This document shows, piece after piece, positions 24,192 to 33,619 of a DNA stretch of 64,000 bases. The DNA is from Lysobacter sp. 5GHs7-4 (lineage in GTDB: Bacteria; Pseudomonadota; Gammaproteobacteria; Xanthomonadales; Xanthomonadaceae). Location of the stretch: contig NZ_CP089924.1 in NCBI RefSeq assembly GCF_021284765.1, positions 1,940,001-2,004,000 of the forward strand. The letters run 5' to 3'. A program made the position numbers and the translations under genes. The first letter of the stretch is position 1. Every line of letters begins with the position of its first letter. Under the pieces are notes generated by a model. The model did no database searches. It was not told the DNA's origin and worked only from the letters and a program-made list of their open reading frames with translations.

Positions 24192-26239
24192 GGACGCAGC
24201 GCCGGCGAATCCCAACCCGGCCGCGGCGCGAACCGATCGCCGTAACGCGCGTGCAGCGTCTTCAAGCGCTCCAGCAACGCATCGGCGCCGGTTTCGCGCA
24301 CGTACTGGATCGGGCCGCCGCGGAACGGTGCGAAGCCGGTGCCGAAGATCACGCCCGCGTCCAACAGGTCGGCATCGCTGACCACGCCGTCGTGTAGGCA
24401 GGCCACCGCCTCGTTGACCAGCGGCAGGATCAGGCGATCCTCCAGGTCCGACGGCGTCTGGTAGTCCTTGGACAGCTCCGGCTTTTGGGCGCGGCCGTTT
24501 TCCCACTTGTACAGGCCCTGGCCGTCCTTCTTGCCGCGCTTGTTCGGCTCCACGCCGCTCAACGCCGCCGGCACGCTCAGGCCCAGGAACGGCGCCAGCT
24601 CCGCGCCCACGCCCGCGGCCACGTCCAGGCCGACGGTGTCGATCAATTCGATCGGGCCCATCGGCATGCCGAACTTCACCGCGACCTTGTCGATCGCCGG
24701 ACCCGGGATGCCTTCGGCGAACGCGGTCGCCGCTTCCAGCATGTAGGGGAACAGCACGCGATTGACCAGGAAGCCGGGCGTGCCCGCGACCGGTACCGGC
24801 AGCTTGTCGATGGCTTTGCAGAACGCCGCCAGGCGCTGCTCGGTCTCCGGCGCCATCGCGTCGTGGCGGATGATTTCCACCAGCGGCATCAGCGCCACCG
24901 GATTGAAGTAGTGCAGGCCGCCGAACTGCGCCGGCCGGCGGATGTGGTCGCGCAGCTCCACCAGCGGAATCGACGAGGTGTTGGTGGTCAGCAGCGCGTC
25001 GGGCTTCATCTTCGGCTCGACCTGATCGTAGAGCTCGCGCTTGGCCTCGGGCTTTTCGATGATCGCCTCGATCACCAGGTCGGCTGTGGCCGCGCCGTCG
25101 CCGGCCAGGTCGCCCTTCAACCGCGCCGCCACCGCCGGACGCTTGCTCTCGTCCTTGACGCGCTTGGCGAACAGTTCCTGCGCGCGGGTCAGCGCGCCGT
25201 CGATGAAACGCTGCTCGCGGTCGGACAGCGTGACCTCGAAGCCCTTGTAGGCCGACCAGGCGGCGATGTCGCCGCCCATCACGCCGGCACCGACCACGTG
25301 CACGTTGCGGATGCCGTGGTCCTTGCCGCCCTGGCCCTTGAGCCGCTCCTGCAGGAAGAACACCCGGATCAGGTTGCGCGCGGTCGGCGTGGACGCCAGC
25401 TTGACCACCGACTTGCGCTCGGCCGCCAGGCGCGCCTGCACGCCGCCGCTGCTGCGCGCCCAGGTATTGATCAGCGCGTACGGGGCGGGGTAGTGCTCCT
25501 TGCGCGCCTTGCGCGCGACCTGCTTGGTCAGCATGCCGGGCAGGATCTTGCGCGCCAGCCAGCTGTTGGTCGCCCAGCCCATGAAGCGCTGCTTGAACGG
25601 ACGCTGCGTGCCCTTGAGCGCCAGCGCGACCGCGGCGTCGACCAGCAGCGGCGCTTCCACCACTTTGTCGACCAGGCCGATCGCGCGCGCATTGGACGCC
25701 GACAGCGCGCGGCCGGTCAGCATCATGTCGAACGCGGCCGGCGCGCCGACCAATCGCGGCAGGCGTACGCTGCCGCCCCAGCCGGGGTAAATGCCCAGCT
25801 TCACTTCCGGCAGGCCGATGCGGGTCGAGGGATCGCTGCTGGCGACGCGGTAGCGGCAGGCCAGCGAGATTTCGGTGCCGCCGCCCATGCAGAAGCCGTG
25901 GATCGCGGCGACCGTCGGGCAGGGCAGTTCGGCCAGACGCTGGAACACCTGCTGGCCGCGACGGATCGCGTCGCCGACGGTGCCCTTTTCGTCGAAGGTC
26001 TGGAACTCCTTGATGTCGGCGCCGGCGATGAAGCCCGAGGCCTTGGCCGAACGCAGCACCACGCCCTTGGGCGGGTCCAGCGCCAGCCGTTCCAGCAGGG
26101 CATCGAGTTCGATCAGGACGTCCTGTCCGAAGGTGTTGACCGACGAGCCGGCGCGGTCGAACGACAGCAGCAGCACGCCGTCCTCACGCAGCTCGGTCTG
26201 CCAGTGTTGGAAACGCAGTCCGTCCAGGCCAGAGATCAT
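24188..26239 (-). CDS. FadJ-like fatty acid oxidation enzyme (enoyl-CoA hydratase / 3-hydroxyacyl-CoA dehydrogenase)
   Basis: A 683-residue bifunctional beta-oxidation enzyme. The N-terminal crotonase domain (about 1-190) has SGFIAGADIKEF, HGFCMGGGTEISLACRYRVA and LPEVKLGIYPGWGGSVRLPR, with both acidic catalytic positions present. The NAD-binding hydroxyacyl-CoA dehydrogenase domain follows (VHVVGAGVMGGDIAAW, then LHYFNPVALMPLVEII with the catalytic His, and GTPGFLVNRV). The C-terminal part ends with the FGTGFAPFRGGP motif. I chose Met at 26239 (MISGLDGLRF); a Met at 26278 is in frame but atypical. No fadI/fadA thiolase is next to it. It is divergent from rpoE. Confidence 0.92.
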   Translation of the reverse strand: MISGLDGLRFQHWQTELREDGVLLLSFDRAGSSVNTFGQDVLIELDALLERLALDPPKGVVLRSAKASGFIAGADIKEFQTFDEKGTVGDAIRRGQQVFQRLAELPCPTVAAIHGFCMGGGTEISLACRYRVASSDPSTRIGLPEVKLGIYPGWGGSVRLPRLVGAPAAFDMMLTGRALSASNARAIGLVDKVVEAPLLVDAAVALALKGTQRPFKQRFMGWATNSWLARKILPGMLTKQVARKARKEHYPAPYALINTWARSSGGVQARLAAERKSVVKLASTPTARNLIRVFFLQERLKGQGGKDHGIRNVHVVGAGVMGGDIAAWSAYKGFEVTLSDREQRFIDGALTRAQELFAKRVKDESKRPAVAARLKGDLAGDGAATADLVIEAIIEKPEAKRELYDQVEPKMKPDALLTTNTSSIPLVELRDHIRRPAQFGGLHYFNPVALMPLVEIIRHDAMAPETEQRLAAFCKAIDKLPVPVAGTPGFLVNRVLFPYMLEAATAFAEGIPGPAIDKVAVKFGMPMGPIELIDTVGLDVAAGVGAELAPFLGLSVPAALSGVEPNKRGKKDGQGLYKWENGRAQKPELSKDYQTPSDLEDRLILPLVNEAVACLHDGVVSDADLLDAGVIFGTGFAPFRGGPIQYVRETGADALLERLKTLHARYGDRFAPRPGWDSPALRP

Positions 26240-26418
26240 GCAGCACCATGCGTGTAGGTATGGATATCCCGCTATCATCCCGAGGTTGTTTCGTCGCCGT
26301 CAAATCGGCACGACCCAGGTCTCGGTTCCGGGGCCCGGCCGCACCGGCCGGACCGGTGCGGCGGCGTGACCCTTGGCGCTTGCGCCGGCGCGGCCCCGGC
26401 CCCATTTATGTACATGAT

Positions 26419-26446
26419 TGAACTTTCTCCCGACAGGGTTGTCCCA
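26419..26446 (+). promoter_or_regulatory. Possible sigma-E type promoter of rpoE
   Basis: TGAACTTT at 26419-26426 resembles the sigma-E -35 element (GGAACTT), and GTCCCA at 26441-26446 is a partial match to the -10 element (GTCTAA/TCTGA), with about 14 bp between. It lies 42 bp before the rpoE start, the right place for autoregulation. Spacing is slightly short, so the call is tentative. Confidence 0.4.
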
Positions 26447-26487
26447 TTGTTCGGCCACGGCCGAGCTGACAGGAGTGCCGGCGCGGC

Positions 26488-27090
26488 ATGGCCGAGAACG
26501 AGTTGGACCAAGAGCTGGTCAGGCGTGTCCAGCGCGGCGACAGTACGGCCTTCGATGCCCTGGTGCGCAAATACCAGCATCGGATCACCGCACTGATCGG
26601 GCGCTACATACCCGACTGGAGCGAATGCCAGGATGTCGCCCAGGAAACCTTCCTGCGCGCTTACCGCGCGCTGCCGAATTTCCGCGGCGATGCGCAGTTC
26701 TACACGTGGTTGCACCGGATCGCCGTGAATACCGCCAAGAATTACCTAGTCGCGCAGAACCGCAGGCCGCCGACCGACGACATCGACGCCGGCGACGCCG
26801 AACAGTTCGAAACCGGCATCCGCCTGCGCGACAGCGACACCCCCGAGCACGAATTGCTGCGCCAGGAGATCGAACGCACGGTAATGCGCGCGGTCGAATC
26901 CCTGCCGGAGGAACTGCGGGCCGCGATCACCTTGCGCGAGGTGGACGGCCTGAGCTACGAGGACATCGCGCAGAAGATGGGCTGCCCGATCGGCACCGTG
27001 CGTTCGCGGATCTTCCGCGCCCGCGAGGCGATCGACGTCGAGCTGCGGCCCCTGTTGGACAACCAAGACACACGCGAGCGCGCCCACTGA
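26488..27090 (+). CDS. rpoE: RNA polymerase sigma-E factor (ECF)
   Basis: A 200-residue ECF sigma factor. Region 2 is seen in DALVRKYQHRITALIGRYI, DVAQETFLRAYRALPNF and FYTWLHRIAVNTAKNYL; region 4 in LPEELRAAITLREVDGLSYEDIAQ plus GTVRSRIFRARE. It resembles E. coli RpoE closely. An AGGAG site lies 13 nt before the ATG. Immediately after comes its anti-sigma gene (1 bp gap), then mucD. Under envelope stress the membrane anti-sigma would be degraded and release RpoE. Confidence 0.96.
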   Translation: MAENELDQELVRRVQRGDSTAFDALVRKYQHRITALIGRYIPDWSECQDVAQETFLRAYRALPNFRGDAQFYTWLHRIAVNTAKNYLVAQNRRPPTDDIDAGDAEQFETGIRLRDSDTPEHELLRQEIERTVMRAVESLPEELRAAITLREVDGLSYEDIAQKMGCPIGTVRSRIFRAREAIDVELRPLLDNQDTRERAH

Positions 27091-27091
27091 T

Positions 27092-27958
27092 ATGACGTCC
27101 CTACCTGCCTCCGACGAGCAAACCCCCGTCTCCGACCGCGAAGCCCTGAGCGCGCTGTTCGATGGCGAGCTCGACGGCGATGCCGCCCGGTTCGCCCTCA
27201 AGCGCCTGAGCCACGACGAGCAGTGGCGCCGCGCCTGCGGCAGCTGGCAGTTGTGCGGCGACGCCCTGCGCGGCCAGGCCGCCGGCATCGCCGCGCCGAA
27301 TTTCGCCGACCGCGTCGCCGCGGCGATCGCCGCCGAGGCCGCGACCGCGCGTGCCGCCGCGCCGACGCCGGCGCCGGCCAGCCGTCGCGGCTGGATTGGC
27401 GGCGCGTTGGCCGCCTCGGTGGCGGTGGCGGCCTTGTTCGTGGCGCGCCCGTTCTCCAACGACGCGGCCCCCGACGCCGCCGCGCCGCAGACCCAGGTCG
27501 CCAGCGCCGACGCCGCCAGCGTCCCGGCCCCGGCCGCGCCGCTGCCGCAAAGCCCCGAACAGCAGACCGCCGGCCTGGCCGCCGCCGCAGTGGCGGTGGC
27601 CGAGGTGCCGCGCCGCATCTCCGAACGCCGCAGCACCCGCGCGCAGAGCCAGCGCGCCGCGTTGCGCCGTCAGGGCCAGACGCAGGCCGTCGCCGCCGCG
27701 CCGGCGATCGAGGTTGCGGCCGCCGGCACCGCCGCCGCGGCCAATCCGTTCCGGCCGCAGCACAGCGAGCCGGCGTCGCGGCCGTGGCCGCGCGCGGTGC
27801 TGCCGGACTACCCGGCCACCGGCGGCTTCACCGCCAGCTACGGTTCCAGCAGCACCAGCGCCAGCGCGCGCTCGTTCTATCCCTTCGAGCCGCGCGCGAC
27901 CGAACCGGTGCAGGCGCCGCCGGCCCGGGAATCCGAAACCCGGATGCCGCAGCCCTAA
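27092..27958 (+). CDS. rseA: RseA-like anti-sigma-E factor
   Basis: A 288-residue membrane anti-sigma factor. The N-terminal cytoplasmic domain (residues about 12-75) fits RseA: SDREALSALFDGELDGDAARFALKRL, then WRRACGSWQLCGDALRG. One membrane helix follows (WIGGALAASVAVAALFVARP, about 100-119). The periplasmic region is long and rich in Ala, Pro and Gln, and is unlike the compact E. coli RseA periplasmic domain. No rseB gene follows, so whatever senses stress on this side may differ. Its start is 1 bp after the rpoE stop and has no clear ribosome site of its own, indicating coupling. Confidence 0.88.
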   Translation: MTSLPASDEQTPVSDREALSALFDGELDGDAARFALKRLSHDEQWRRACGSWQLCGDALRGQAAGIAAPNFADRVAAAIAAEAATARAAAPTPAPASRRGWIGGALAASVAVAALFVARPFSNDAAPDAAAPQTQVASADAASVPAPAAPLPQSPEQQTAGLAAAAVAVAEVPRRISERRSTRAQSQRAALRRQGQTQAVAAAPAIEVAAAGTAAAANPFRPQHSEPASRPWPRAVLPDYPATGGFTASYGSSSTSASARSFYPFEPRATEPVQAPPARESETRMPQP

Positions 27959-28099
27959 ACGGCCGCAGCGGCGGAGCCTCGTACGAGCGCGTGCACGACC
28001 CGCGCTCCGAGCCGCCGGCGCTTTTCCCGCAGCTTCCCCCGAACTCGCGCGGCCGCAAGGCCGCGCGGCCAAACCCCCGCAACCTTCGAGGCCGGTTCC

Positions 28100-29614
28100 A
28101 TGACTCGTCCGCTACGCTCCGTCGCCCTGGCCAGCGCCCTGGTCGCCTTGCTGCCGGTCGCCTGCACCGCGCAAACGCCTTCCACCCCGATCGCGCCGCC
28201 GCCATCGGCGACGCCGTCCGCGCCGCTGGTCAGCGGCCTGCCCGATTTCACCGCACTGGTGCAGCGCGTCGGGCCGGCGGTGGTCAACGTGCGCGCCGAG
28301 ATCGCGCCGCGCCGCGCCAGCCGCGGGCAGATGCCGAACGAGGACGAGATTCCGGAAATCTTTCGCCGCTTCTTCGGCCCCGACATGCCCGGCGGCCCGC
28401 AGGGCCCGGGTCCGCGCGGCCCGCGCGGCGGCGGCAATTCGCTGGGCACCGGCTTTTTGATTTCGCAAGACGGCTACGTGCTGACCAACCATCACGTGGT
28501 CGACGGCGCCGACACGGTCAAGGTCACCTTGTCCGACCGCCGCGAGTTCACCGCCAAGGTGGTCGGCAGCGACGAGCAGTCCGACGTGGCCCTGCTCAAG
28601 ATCGACGCCAAGAGCCTGCCGTTCCTGCGCCTGGCCAACGCCAGCCTGACCAAGCCGGGGCAGTGGGTGATCGCGATCGGCTCGCCGTTCGGCCTGGACC
28701 ACTCGGTCACGGCCGGCATCGTCAGCGCGGTCGGGCGCATGAACCCCTACGCCGACCAGCAGTACGTGCCCTTCATCCAGACCGACGTGGCCATCAACCA
28801 GGGCAATTCCGGCGGTCCGCTGCTCAACACCAGCGGCGAGGTGGTCGGCATCAACTCGCAGATATTCTCCAACTCCGGCGGCTACATGGGCGTGAGCTTC
28901 GCGATCCCGATCGACGTGGCGATGAACTCCGCCGAACAGTTGCGCGCGACCGGCAAGGTCCAGCGCGGCCTGCTCGGCGTCGGCGTGCAGGCGATCACGT
29001 CCGAGAGCGCCAAGGGTCTGGGCCTGCCCGAATCGCGCGGCGCGCTGGTCAACAACGTCCAGGCCGGCGGCGCGGCCGAAAAGGCCGGCATCCAGCTCGG
29101 CGACGTGATCCTGGCGGTCAACGACCGGCCGGTGAACACCTCCAGCGACCTGCCGCCGCTGATCGGCGCGCTGGCGCCGGGGGCCAAGGTCAAGCTGCAG
29201 ATCAACCGCGGCGGCAAGCTGCTGACCGAGCAGGTGGTGCTGGGCGCGCTGGGCGCCGAGGTCGCCGGCGCGCCGGGTCCGGCCGCCAACGACGACGATG
29301 CCGTGGCCCCGGGCCGCGGCGGCAGCAATGCCCTGGGCCTGGTCGGCCAGGACCTGGCCGCGAATGCGCGCCAGCGCCTGGGCCTGAAGGCCGGCGAGGG
29401 CGTGTTGGTGCAGACGCCGGGCGACGCGGCCGGCGAGGCCGGGCTGCGCCCGGGCGACGTGGTGCTGTCGGTGGGCCGCACCGCCGTGGGCAGCGCCTCG
29501 GCGCTGAACCGCGAGCTGGCCGGGGTGCGTCCGGGCGACACCGTGATGCTGCTGGTGCGCCGTGGCGGCGCCACCCAGTTCATCGCCGTCACCGCCGAGG
29601 CCAAGGCCGGCTGA
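28100..29614 (+). CDS. mucD: DegP/MucD-type periplasmic serine protease
   Basis: A 504-residue HtrA protease with a cleavable signal. The Ser-protease domain carries His132 (TNHHVVDGA), Asp162 (QSDVALLKI) and Ser237 (QGNSGGPL). Two PDZ domains follow, beginning near 265 (GLLGVGVQAITS) and 395 (ALGLVGQDLAANARQ). It degrades or refolds damaged envelope proteins. A Gly/Pro-rich loop (PGGPQGPGPRGPRGGG) lies before the protease core. Third gene of the sigma-E cluster. The 141-bp gap before it is GC-rich and shows no obvious terminator. Confidence 0.95.
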   Translation: MTRPLRSVALASALVALLPVACTAQTPSTPIAPPPSATPSAPLVSGLPDFTALVQRVGPAVVNVRAEIAPRRASRGQMPNEDEIPEIFRRFFGPDMPGGPQGPGPRGPRGGGNSLGTGFLISQDGYVLTNHHVVDGADTVKVTLSDRREFTAKVVGSDEQSDVALLKIDAKSLPFLRLANASLTKPGQWVIAIGSPFGLDHSVTAGIVSAVGRMNPYADQQYVPFIQTDVAINQGNSGGPLLNTSGEVVGINSQIFSNSGGYMGVSFAIPIDVAMNSAEQLRATGKVQRGLLGVGVQAITSESAKGLGLPESRGALVNNVQAGGAAEKAGIQLGDVILAVNDRPVNTSSDLPPLIGALAPGAKVKLQINRGGKLLTEQVVLGALGAEVAGAPGPAANDDDAVAPGRGGSNALGLVGQDLAANARQRLGLKAGEGVLVQTPGDAAGEAGLRPGDVVLSVGRTAVGSASALNRELAGVRPGDTVMLLVRRGGATQFIAVTAEAKAG

Positions 29615-29624
29615 GGCGGGACGC

Positions 29625-29651
29625 GTGCGCCCGCCCGGGTGGCGGGCGCAC
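29625..29651 (+). terminator. Hairpin after mucD
   Basis: An 11-bp perfect stem GTGCGCCCGCC / GGCGGGCGCAC with loop CGGGT. No T-run follows, so it may end transcription only weakly. A GATAAT sequence, 29676-29681, could be the -10 of a lepA promoter, but I see no good -35. Confidence 0.5.
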
Positions 29652-29725
29652 GGACGTGGCTGCGGCGCGGTATGCGATAATCTCCCGTTAACTCTCTGGA
29701 ACCGGTGAGCTTCGCGCCGTCCCGC

Positions 29726-31519
29726 ATGCAGCAGATCAGAAACTTCTCCATCATCGCTCACGTCGACCACGGCAAATCGACCCTGGCCGACCGCATCATC
29801 CAGCTCTGCGGAGGCCTGGAGGCGCGCGAGATGGAAGCGCAGGTGCTCGATTCCAACCCGATCGAGCGCGAGCGCGGCATCACCATCAAGGCGCAGTCGG
29901 TCTCCTTGCCCTACAAGGCGAAGGACGGCCAGGTCTATCAGCTCAACTTCATCGACACCCCCGGCCACGTCGACTTCAGCTACGAGGTGAGCCGCTCGCT
30001 GGCCGCCTGCGAAGGCGCGCTGCTGGTGGTGGACGCGGCCCAGGGCGTGGAAGCGCAGTCGGTCGCCAACTGCTACACCGCGGTCGAGCAGGGCCTGGAA
30101 GTGGTGCCGGTGCTCAACAAAATCGACCTGCCCACCGCCGACATCGCGCGCGCCAAGGCCGAGATCGAGGCGGTGATCGGCATCGACGCCGAAGACGCGG
30201 TCGCGATCAGCGCCAAGACCGGTCTCAACGTGGTCGACGTGCTGGAGGCGATCGTGCATCGCATCCCGCCGCCGAAGCCGCGCGACACCGACAAGCTGCA
30301 GGCGCTGATCATCGACTCCTGGTTCGACAACTACCTGGGCGTGGTCTCGCTGGTGCGGGTCATGCAGGGCGAGATCGGGCCGGGCAGCAAGATCCAGGTC
30401 ATGTCCACCGGCCGCACCCACCTGGTCGACAAGGTCGGCGTGTTCACGCCCAAGCGCAAGGAGCTGCCCAAGCTGGGCGCCGGCGAGGTGGGCTGGATCA
30501 ACGCCAGCATCAAGGACGTGCACGGCGCGCCGGTCGGCGACACCCTGACCCTGGCCGCCGATCCGGCGCCCAAGCCTTTGCCGGGCTTCCAGGAAATGCA
30601 GCCGCGCGTGTTCGCCGGCCTGTTCCCGGTCGACGCCGAGGACTACCCGGATCTGCGCGAGGCCCTGGAAAAGCTGCGCCTCAACGACGCCGCGCTGCGC
30701 TTCGAGCCGGAAAGCTCCGAGGCCATGGGCTTCGGTTTCCGCTGCGGCTTCCTGGGCATGCTGCACATGGAGATCGTGCAGGAGCGCCTGGAGCGCGAGT
30801 ACGACCTCAACCTGATCAGCACCGCGCCGACGGTGATCTACGAAGTGCTCAAGACCGACGGCACCACCATGCCGTTGGACAATCCGGCCAAGCTGCCTCA
30901 GGTCAACATGATCGAGGAGATCCGCGAGCCCATCATCCGCGCCAACATCCTCACGCCGCCGGATTACGTCGGCAACGTGATCACCTTGTGCGAGGAAAAG
31001 CGCGGCAGCCAGATCGGCATCACCTACATGGGCAACCAGGTGCAGATCAGCTACGAGCTGCCGATGGCCGAGGTGGTGCTGGACTTCTTCGACCGCCTCA
31101 AGTCGGTCTCGCGCGGCTACGCCTCGCTGGACTACCAGTTCCTGCGCTTCCAGGCCGGTCCGTTCGTGCGCGTGGACACGCTGATCAACGGCGACAAGGT
31201 CGACGCGCTCAGCATCATCACCCACCGCGCCCATGCCGACCGCCGCGGCCGCGAGATCTCCGAGAAGATGCGCGAGCTGATTCCGCGGCAGATGTTCGAC
31301 GTCGCCATCCAGGCCGCGGTCGGCTCGCAGATCATCGCCCGCAGCACGGTCAAGGCGATGCGCAAGAACGTCCTGGCCAAGTGCTACGGCGGCGACATCA
31401 GCCGCAAGAAGAAGCTCCTCGAGAAGCAGAAAGAGGGCAAGAAGCGGATGAAGCAGGTCGGACGCGTGGAGATTCCGCAGGAAGCGTTCCTGGCGGTATT
31501 GCAGGTGGACAACAAGTGA
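29726..31519 (+). CDS. lepA: Elongation factor 4 (LepA)
   Basis: Ribosome-associated GTPase. The ATG at 29726 gives 597 residues starting [19 protein letters not shown], like E. coli LepA (599 residues). A GTG at 29705 would add 7 residues. G1 is [10 protein letters not shown]2 [12 protein letters not shown]3 [11 protein letters not shown] and G4 NKIDLP. The LepA-specific C-terminal part is present ([22 protein letters not shown]). It precedes lepB, rnc and era as in E. coli. Confidence 0.97.
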   Translation: MQQIRNFSIIAHVDHGKSTLADRIIQLCGGLEAREMEAQVLDSNPIERERGITIKAQSVSLPYKAKDGQVYQLNFIDTPGHVDFSYEVSRSLAACEGALLVVDAAQGVEAQSVANCYTAVEQGLEVVPVLNKIDLPTADIARAKAEIEAVIGIDAEDAVAISAKTGLNVVDVLEAIVHRIPPPKPRDTDKLQALIIDSWFDNYLGVVSLVRVMQGEIGPGSKIQVMSTGRTHLVDKVGVFTPKRKELPKLGAGEVGWINASIKDVHGAPVGDTLTLAADPAPKPLPGFQEMQPRVFAGLFPVDAEDYPDLREALEKLRLNDAALRFEPESSEAMGFGFRCGFLGMLHMEIVQERLEREYDLNLISTAPTVIYEVLKTDGTTMPLDNPAKLPQVNMIEEIREPIIRANILTPPDYVGNVITLCEEKRGSQIGITYMGNQVQISYELPMAEVVLDFFDRLKSVSRGYASLDYQFLRFQAGPFVRVDTLINGDKVDALSIITHRAHADRRGREISEKMRELIPRQMFDVAIQAAVGSQIIARSTVKAMRKNVLAKCYGGDISRKKKLLEKQKEGKKRMKQVGRVEIPQEAFLAVLQVDNK

Positions 31520-31627
31520 GGACGGATCGGGGATCGGCGTGCCCGGCCGGCGGCATGAGGCCGCTGCGCGACGCGCACGACGTATTTCCGATACCGAACG
31601 CCGGAATCCGGCTTTCTAGGAGCTCGC

Positions 31628-32413
31628 ATGCGCTGGTTTGAGATCGCACTGGTATCGCTGACGTTGTTCTCGGGCGCCGTCTGGCTGCTCGACAAACTGT
31701 TCCTGGCCAAGCGCCGCGCCGCCCGCGAGAGCTTGTTGGACGACGGCAAGGAACCGTTCCTGGTCGATTACTCCAAGGCCTTCTTTCCGGTGCTGCTGGT
31801 GGTGCTGGTGCTGCGCAGCTTCATCGCCGAGCCGTTCCGCATCCCGTCCAACTCGATGATGCCGACCCTGCTGACCGGCGATTTCATCCTGGTCAACAAG
31901 TTCACCTACGGCCTGCGCCTGCCGATCAACAACCGCAAGGTGATCGCCCTGGGCGAGCCGCAGCGCGGCGACGTGGTGGTCTTCAAGCCGCCGCACCACC
32001 CGGAGCAGGACTGGATCAAGCGCGTGGTCGGCCTGCCGGGCGACCGCGTGAGCTACCACGACAACCAGGTGACGGTGAACGGGGAACTGCTCAAGTACAC
32101 GCCGATCGGTACCTACGAAGGGCACGGAAACGGCACAGAGATGACGGGCTCGCAGGAACTGGCCGAAAATCTGCTCGGGCGCGAGCACCGCGTCCTGGAA
32201 CGGACCAATTTGCCGTTGCTCGATCAAGGAGAGGGCGATTGGGTGGTTCCGGCCGGTCACTATTTTGTGATGGGCGACAATCGTGATAATAGCGAGGACA
32301 GCCGATACTGGGGCTTCCTTCCGGAGCAGAACCTGAGGGGCAAGGCGTTCCTGATCTGGATGAACGTCGATGGGGGCGTGGATTTCTCGCGTATCGGCAA
32401 CAGCATCCCGTGA
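31628..32413 (+). CDS. lepB: Signal peptidase I
   Basis: Inner-membrane leader peptidase of 261 residues. Two N-terminal helices (about 5-25 and 52-65) anchor it. The catalytic dyad is Ser76 (IPSNSMMPTL) and Lys131 (DWIKRVVGLPGD), with GDNRDNSEDSRYWGFLP near the C-terminus. An AGGAG site precedes the ATG at 31628. The lepA-lepB-DUF4845-rnc-era order is conserved among gammaproteobacteria. Confidence 0.97.
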   Translation: MRWFEIALVSLTLFSGAVWLLDKLFLAKRRAARESLLDDGKEPFLVDYSKAFFPVLLVVLVLRSFIAEPFRIPSNSMMPTLLTGDFILVNKFTYGLRLPINNRKVIALGEPQRGDVVVFKPPHHPEQDWIKRVVGLPGDRVSYHDNQVTVNGELLKYTPIGTYEGHGNGTEMTGSQELAENLLGREHRVLERTNLPLLDQGEGDWVVPAGHYFVMGDNRDNSEDSRYWGFLPEQNLRGKAFLIWMNVDGGVDFSRIGNSIP

Positions 32414-32478
32414 CGGCGACCGCCGTCGCGGCACGGTGACACTCAACAATTCGCGTCTAACGACGGGGGGATGATCGG

Positions 32479-32862
32479 ATGAAGCGTAATCAAAGCGGCA
32501 TGACCCTGCTCGGGTTCATCATCGTGCTGGCGGTGGTCGGTGTATTCGTCTACATGGGCATGAAGTTGATCCCGATGTACACCGAGTACTACGGCGTCAA
32601 GCGCGCCCTCACCGGCATCGCGGCCGAACCGGGCATTTCCGACAACGATCCGGCCAAGATCAAGAAGCTGTTCTTCCGTCGCCTGTACGTGAGCTACGCC
32701 GACAACGTCAAGGACGAGCACGTCAAGATCCAGCGCAAGGACTCGGGTTACGAGATCCTGGTGAACTACGAAGTGCGCCGCCCGCTGATCGCCAACCTCG
32801 ACGTGGTCGGCCATTTCGAAGCCAAGCAGGATCTGCGCCGTGGTAGCGGTGCCGCCGACTGA
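32479..32862 (+). CDS. DUF4845 family protein (prepilin-like N-terminus)
   Basis: A 127-residue protein between lepB and rnc, the usual position of DUF4845. The N-terminus reads [20 protein letters not shown], a type IV prepilin-like G/MTLxxFI motif with a hydrophobic helix but lacking the Glu at position +5. A soluble alpha/beta tail ([20 protein letters not shown] to the end) follows. Its last 23 bp overlap the GTG start of rnc. Function unknown; whether PilD processes it cannot be told. Confidence 0.9.
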   Translation: MKRNQSGMTLLGFIIVLAVVGVFVYMGMKLIPMYTEYYGVKRALTGIAAEPGISDNDPAKIKKLFFRRLYVSYADNVKDEHVKIQRKDSGYEILVNYEVRRPLIANLDVVGHFEAKQDLRRGSGAAD

Positions 32863-33517
32863 TCGCATCGAGCACCGGTTCGCGACGCCGGGCCTGCTCG
32901 AGCAGGCCCTGACCCATCGCAGCGCCGGTGCGCCGCATAACGAGCGGCTGGAATTCCTGGGCGACTCGCTGGTCAACCTGATCGTCGCCGAAGCCCTGTA
33001 CGCGCGCTGGCCGCAGGCCGACGAAGGCGCGCTCACGCGTGCGCGCGCCGAGCTGGTGCGCGAATCCGCGCTGGCGCCGATCGCGCGCGAGCTGGAACTG
33101 GGCGCGCGCCTGACCCTGGGCCCGGGCGAAATGAAATCCGGCGGCCACCGCCGCGACTCCATCCTGGCCGACGCGCTGGAAGCGGTGGTCGCGGCGATTT
33201 ATCTCGATGCCGGTTTCGAGACCTGCCGTGCGCGCGTGCTGCCTTGGTTCGAGGTGGCGATGGCGGCGCTGCCGCCGCCGCACAAGGTCGGCAAGGACGC
33301 CAAGACCCGCCTGCAGGAATGGCTGCAGGGCCGGCAGAAGCCGCTGCCCGTGTACGCCTTGCTGTCGGAGTCCGGCGAGGACCACGCCAAGACCTTCCGC
33401 GTCAGCTGCAGCATCGCCCAGCCGCCGCTCTCGACGCAGGGCGAGGCCGCCTCGCGCCGCGCCGCCGAGCAACTGGCCGCCGAGGCGGCGCTGCGCCAGC
33501 TCGATCCGAACTACTGA
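32840..33517 (+). CDS. rnc: Ribonuclease III
   Basis: Double-strand-specific endoribonuclease of 225 residues. The signature [19 protein letters not shown] holds the catalytic acidic residues, and a second acidic site is in [18 protein letters not shown]. The dsRNA-binding domain runs from [12 protein letters not shown] to the end, with the classic Ala/Lys-rich [16 protein letters not shown] tail. The start is a GTG inside the DUF4845 gene. It usually processes rRNA and its own leader. Confidence 0.97.
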   Translation: MVAVPPTDRIEHRFATPGLLEQALTHRSAGAPHNERLEFLGDSLVNLIVAEALYARWPQADEGALTRARAELVRESALAPIARELELGARLTLGPGEMKSGGHRRDSILADALEAVVAAIYLDAGFETCRARVLPWFEVAMAALPPPHKVGKDAKTRLQEWLQGRQKPLPVYALLSESGEDHAKTFRVSCSIAQPPLSTQGEAASRRAAEQLAAEAALRQLDPNY

Positions 33518-33619
33518 GGCAGCGCCGGGCGCGGGCCAAGCGGTACCGATGCCCGACGCCAAATACGGGCAGGGCGCGCCCGGTTTGCCCTCCGGCCCGC
33601 ACACGCGGACAATCTGCGC

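Noticed and set aside
28112..31234. Minus-strand open frame of 1040 codons opposite mucD and lepA
   Set aside because: It spans two well-identified genes and has a His/Asp/Val/Gln-rich composition expected for the reverse complement of GC-rich codons; no start signal or family-like segment.
32479..32862. DUF4845 protein as a true type IV pilin
   Set aside because: The prepilin-like motif lacks the Glu at +5, and the position between lepB and rnc is that of DUF4845, not of pilin genes.
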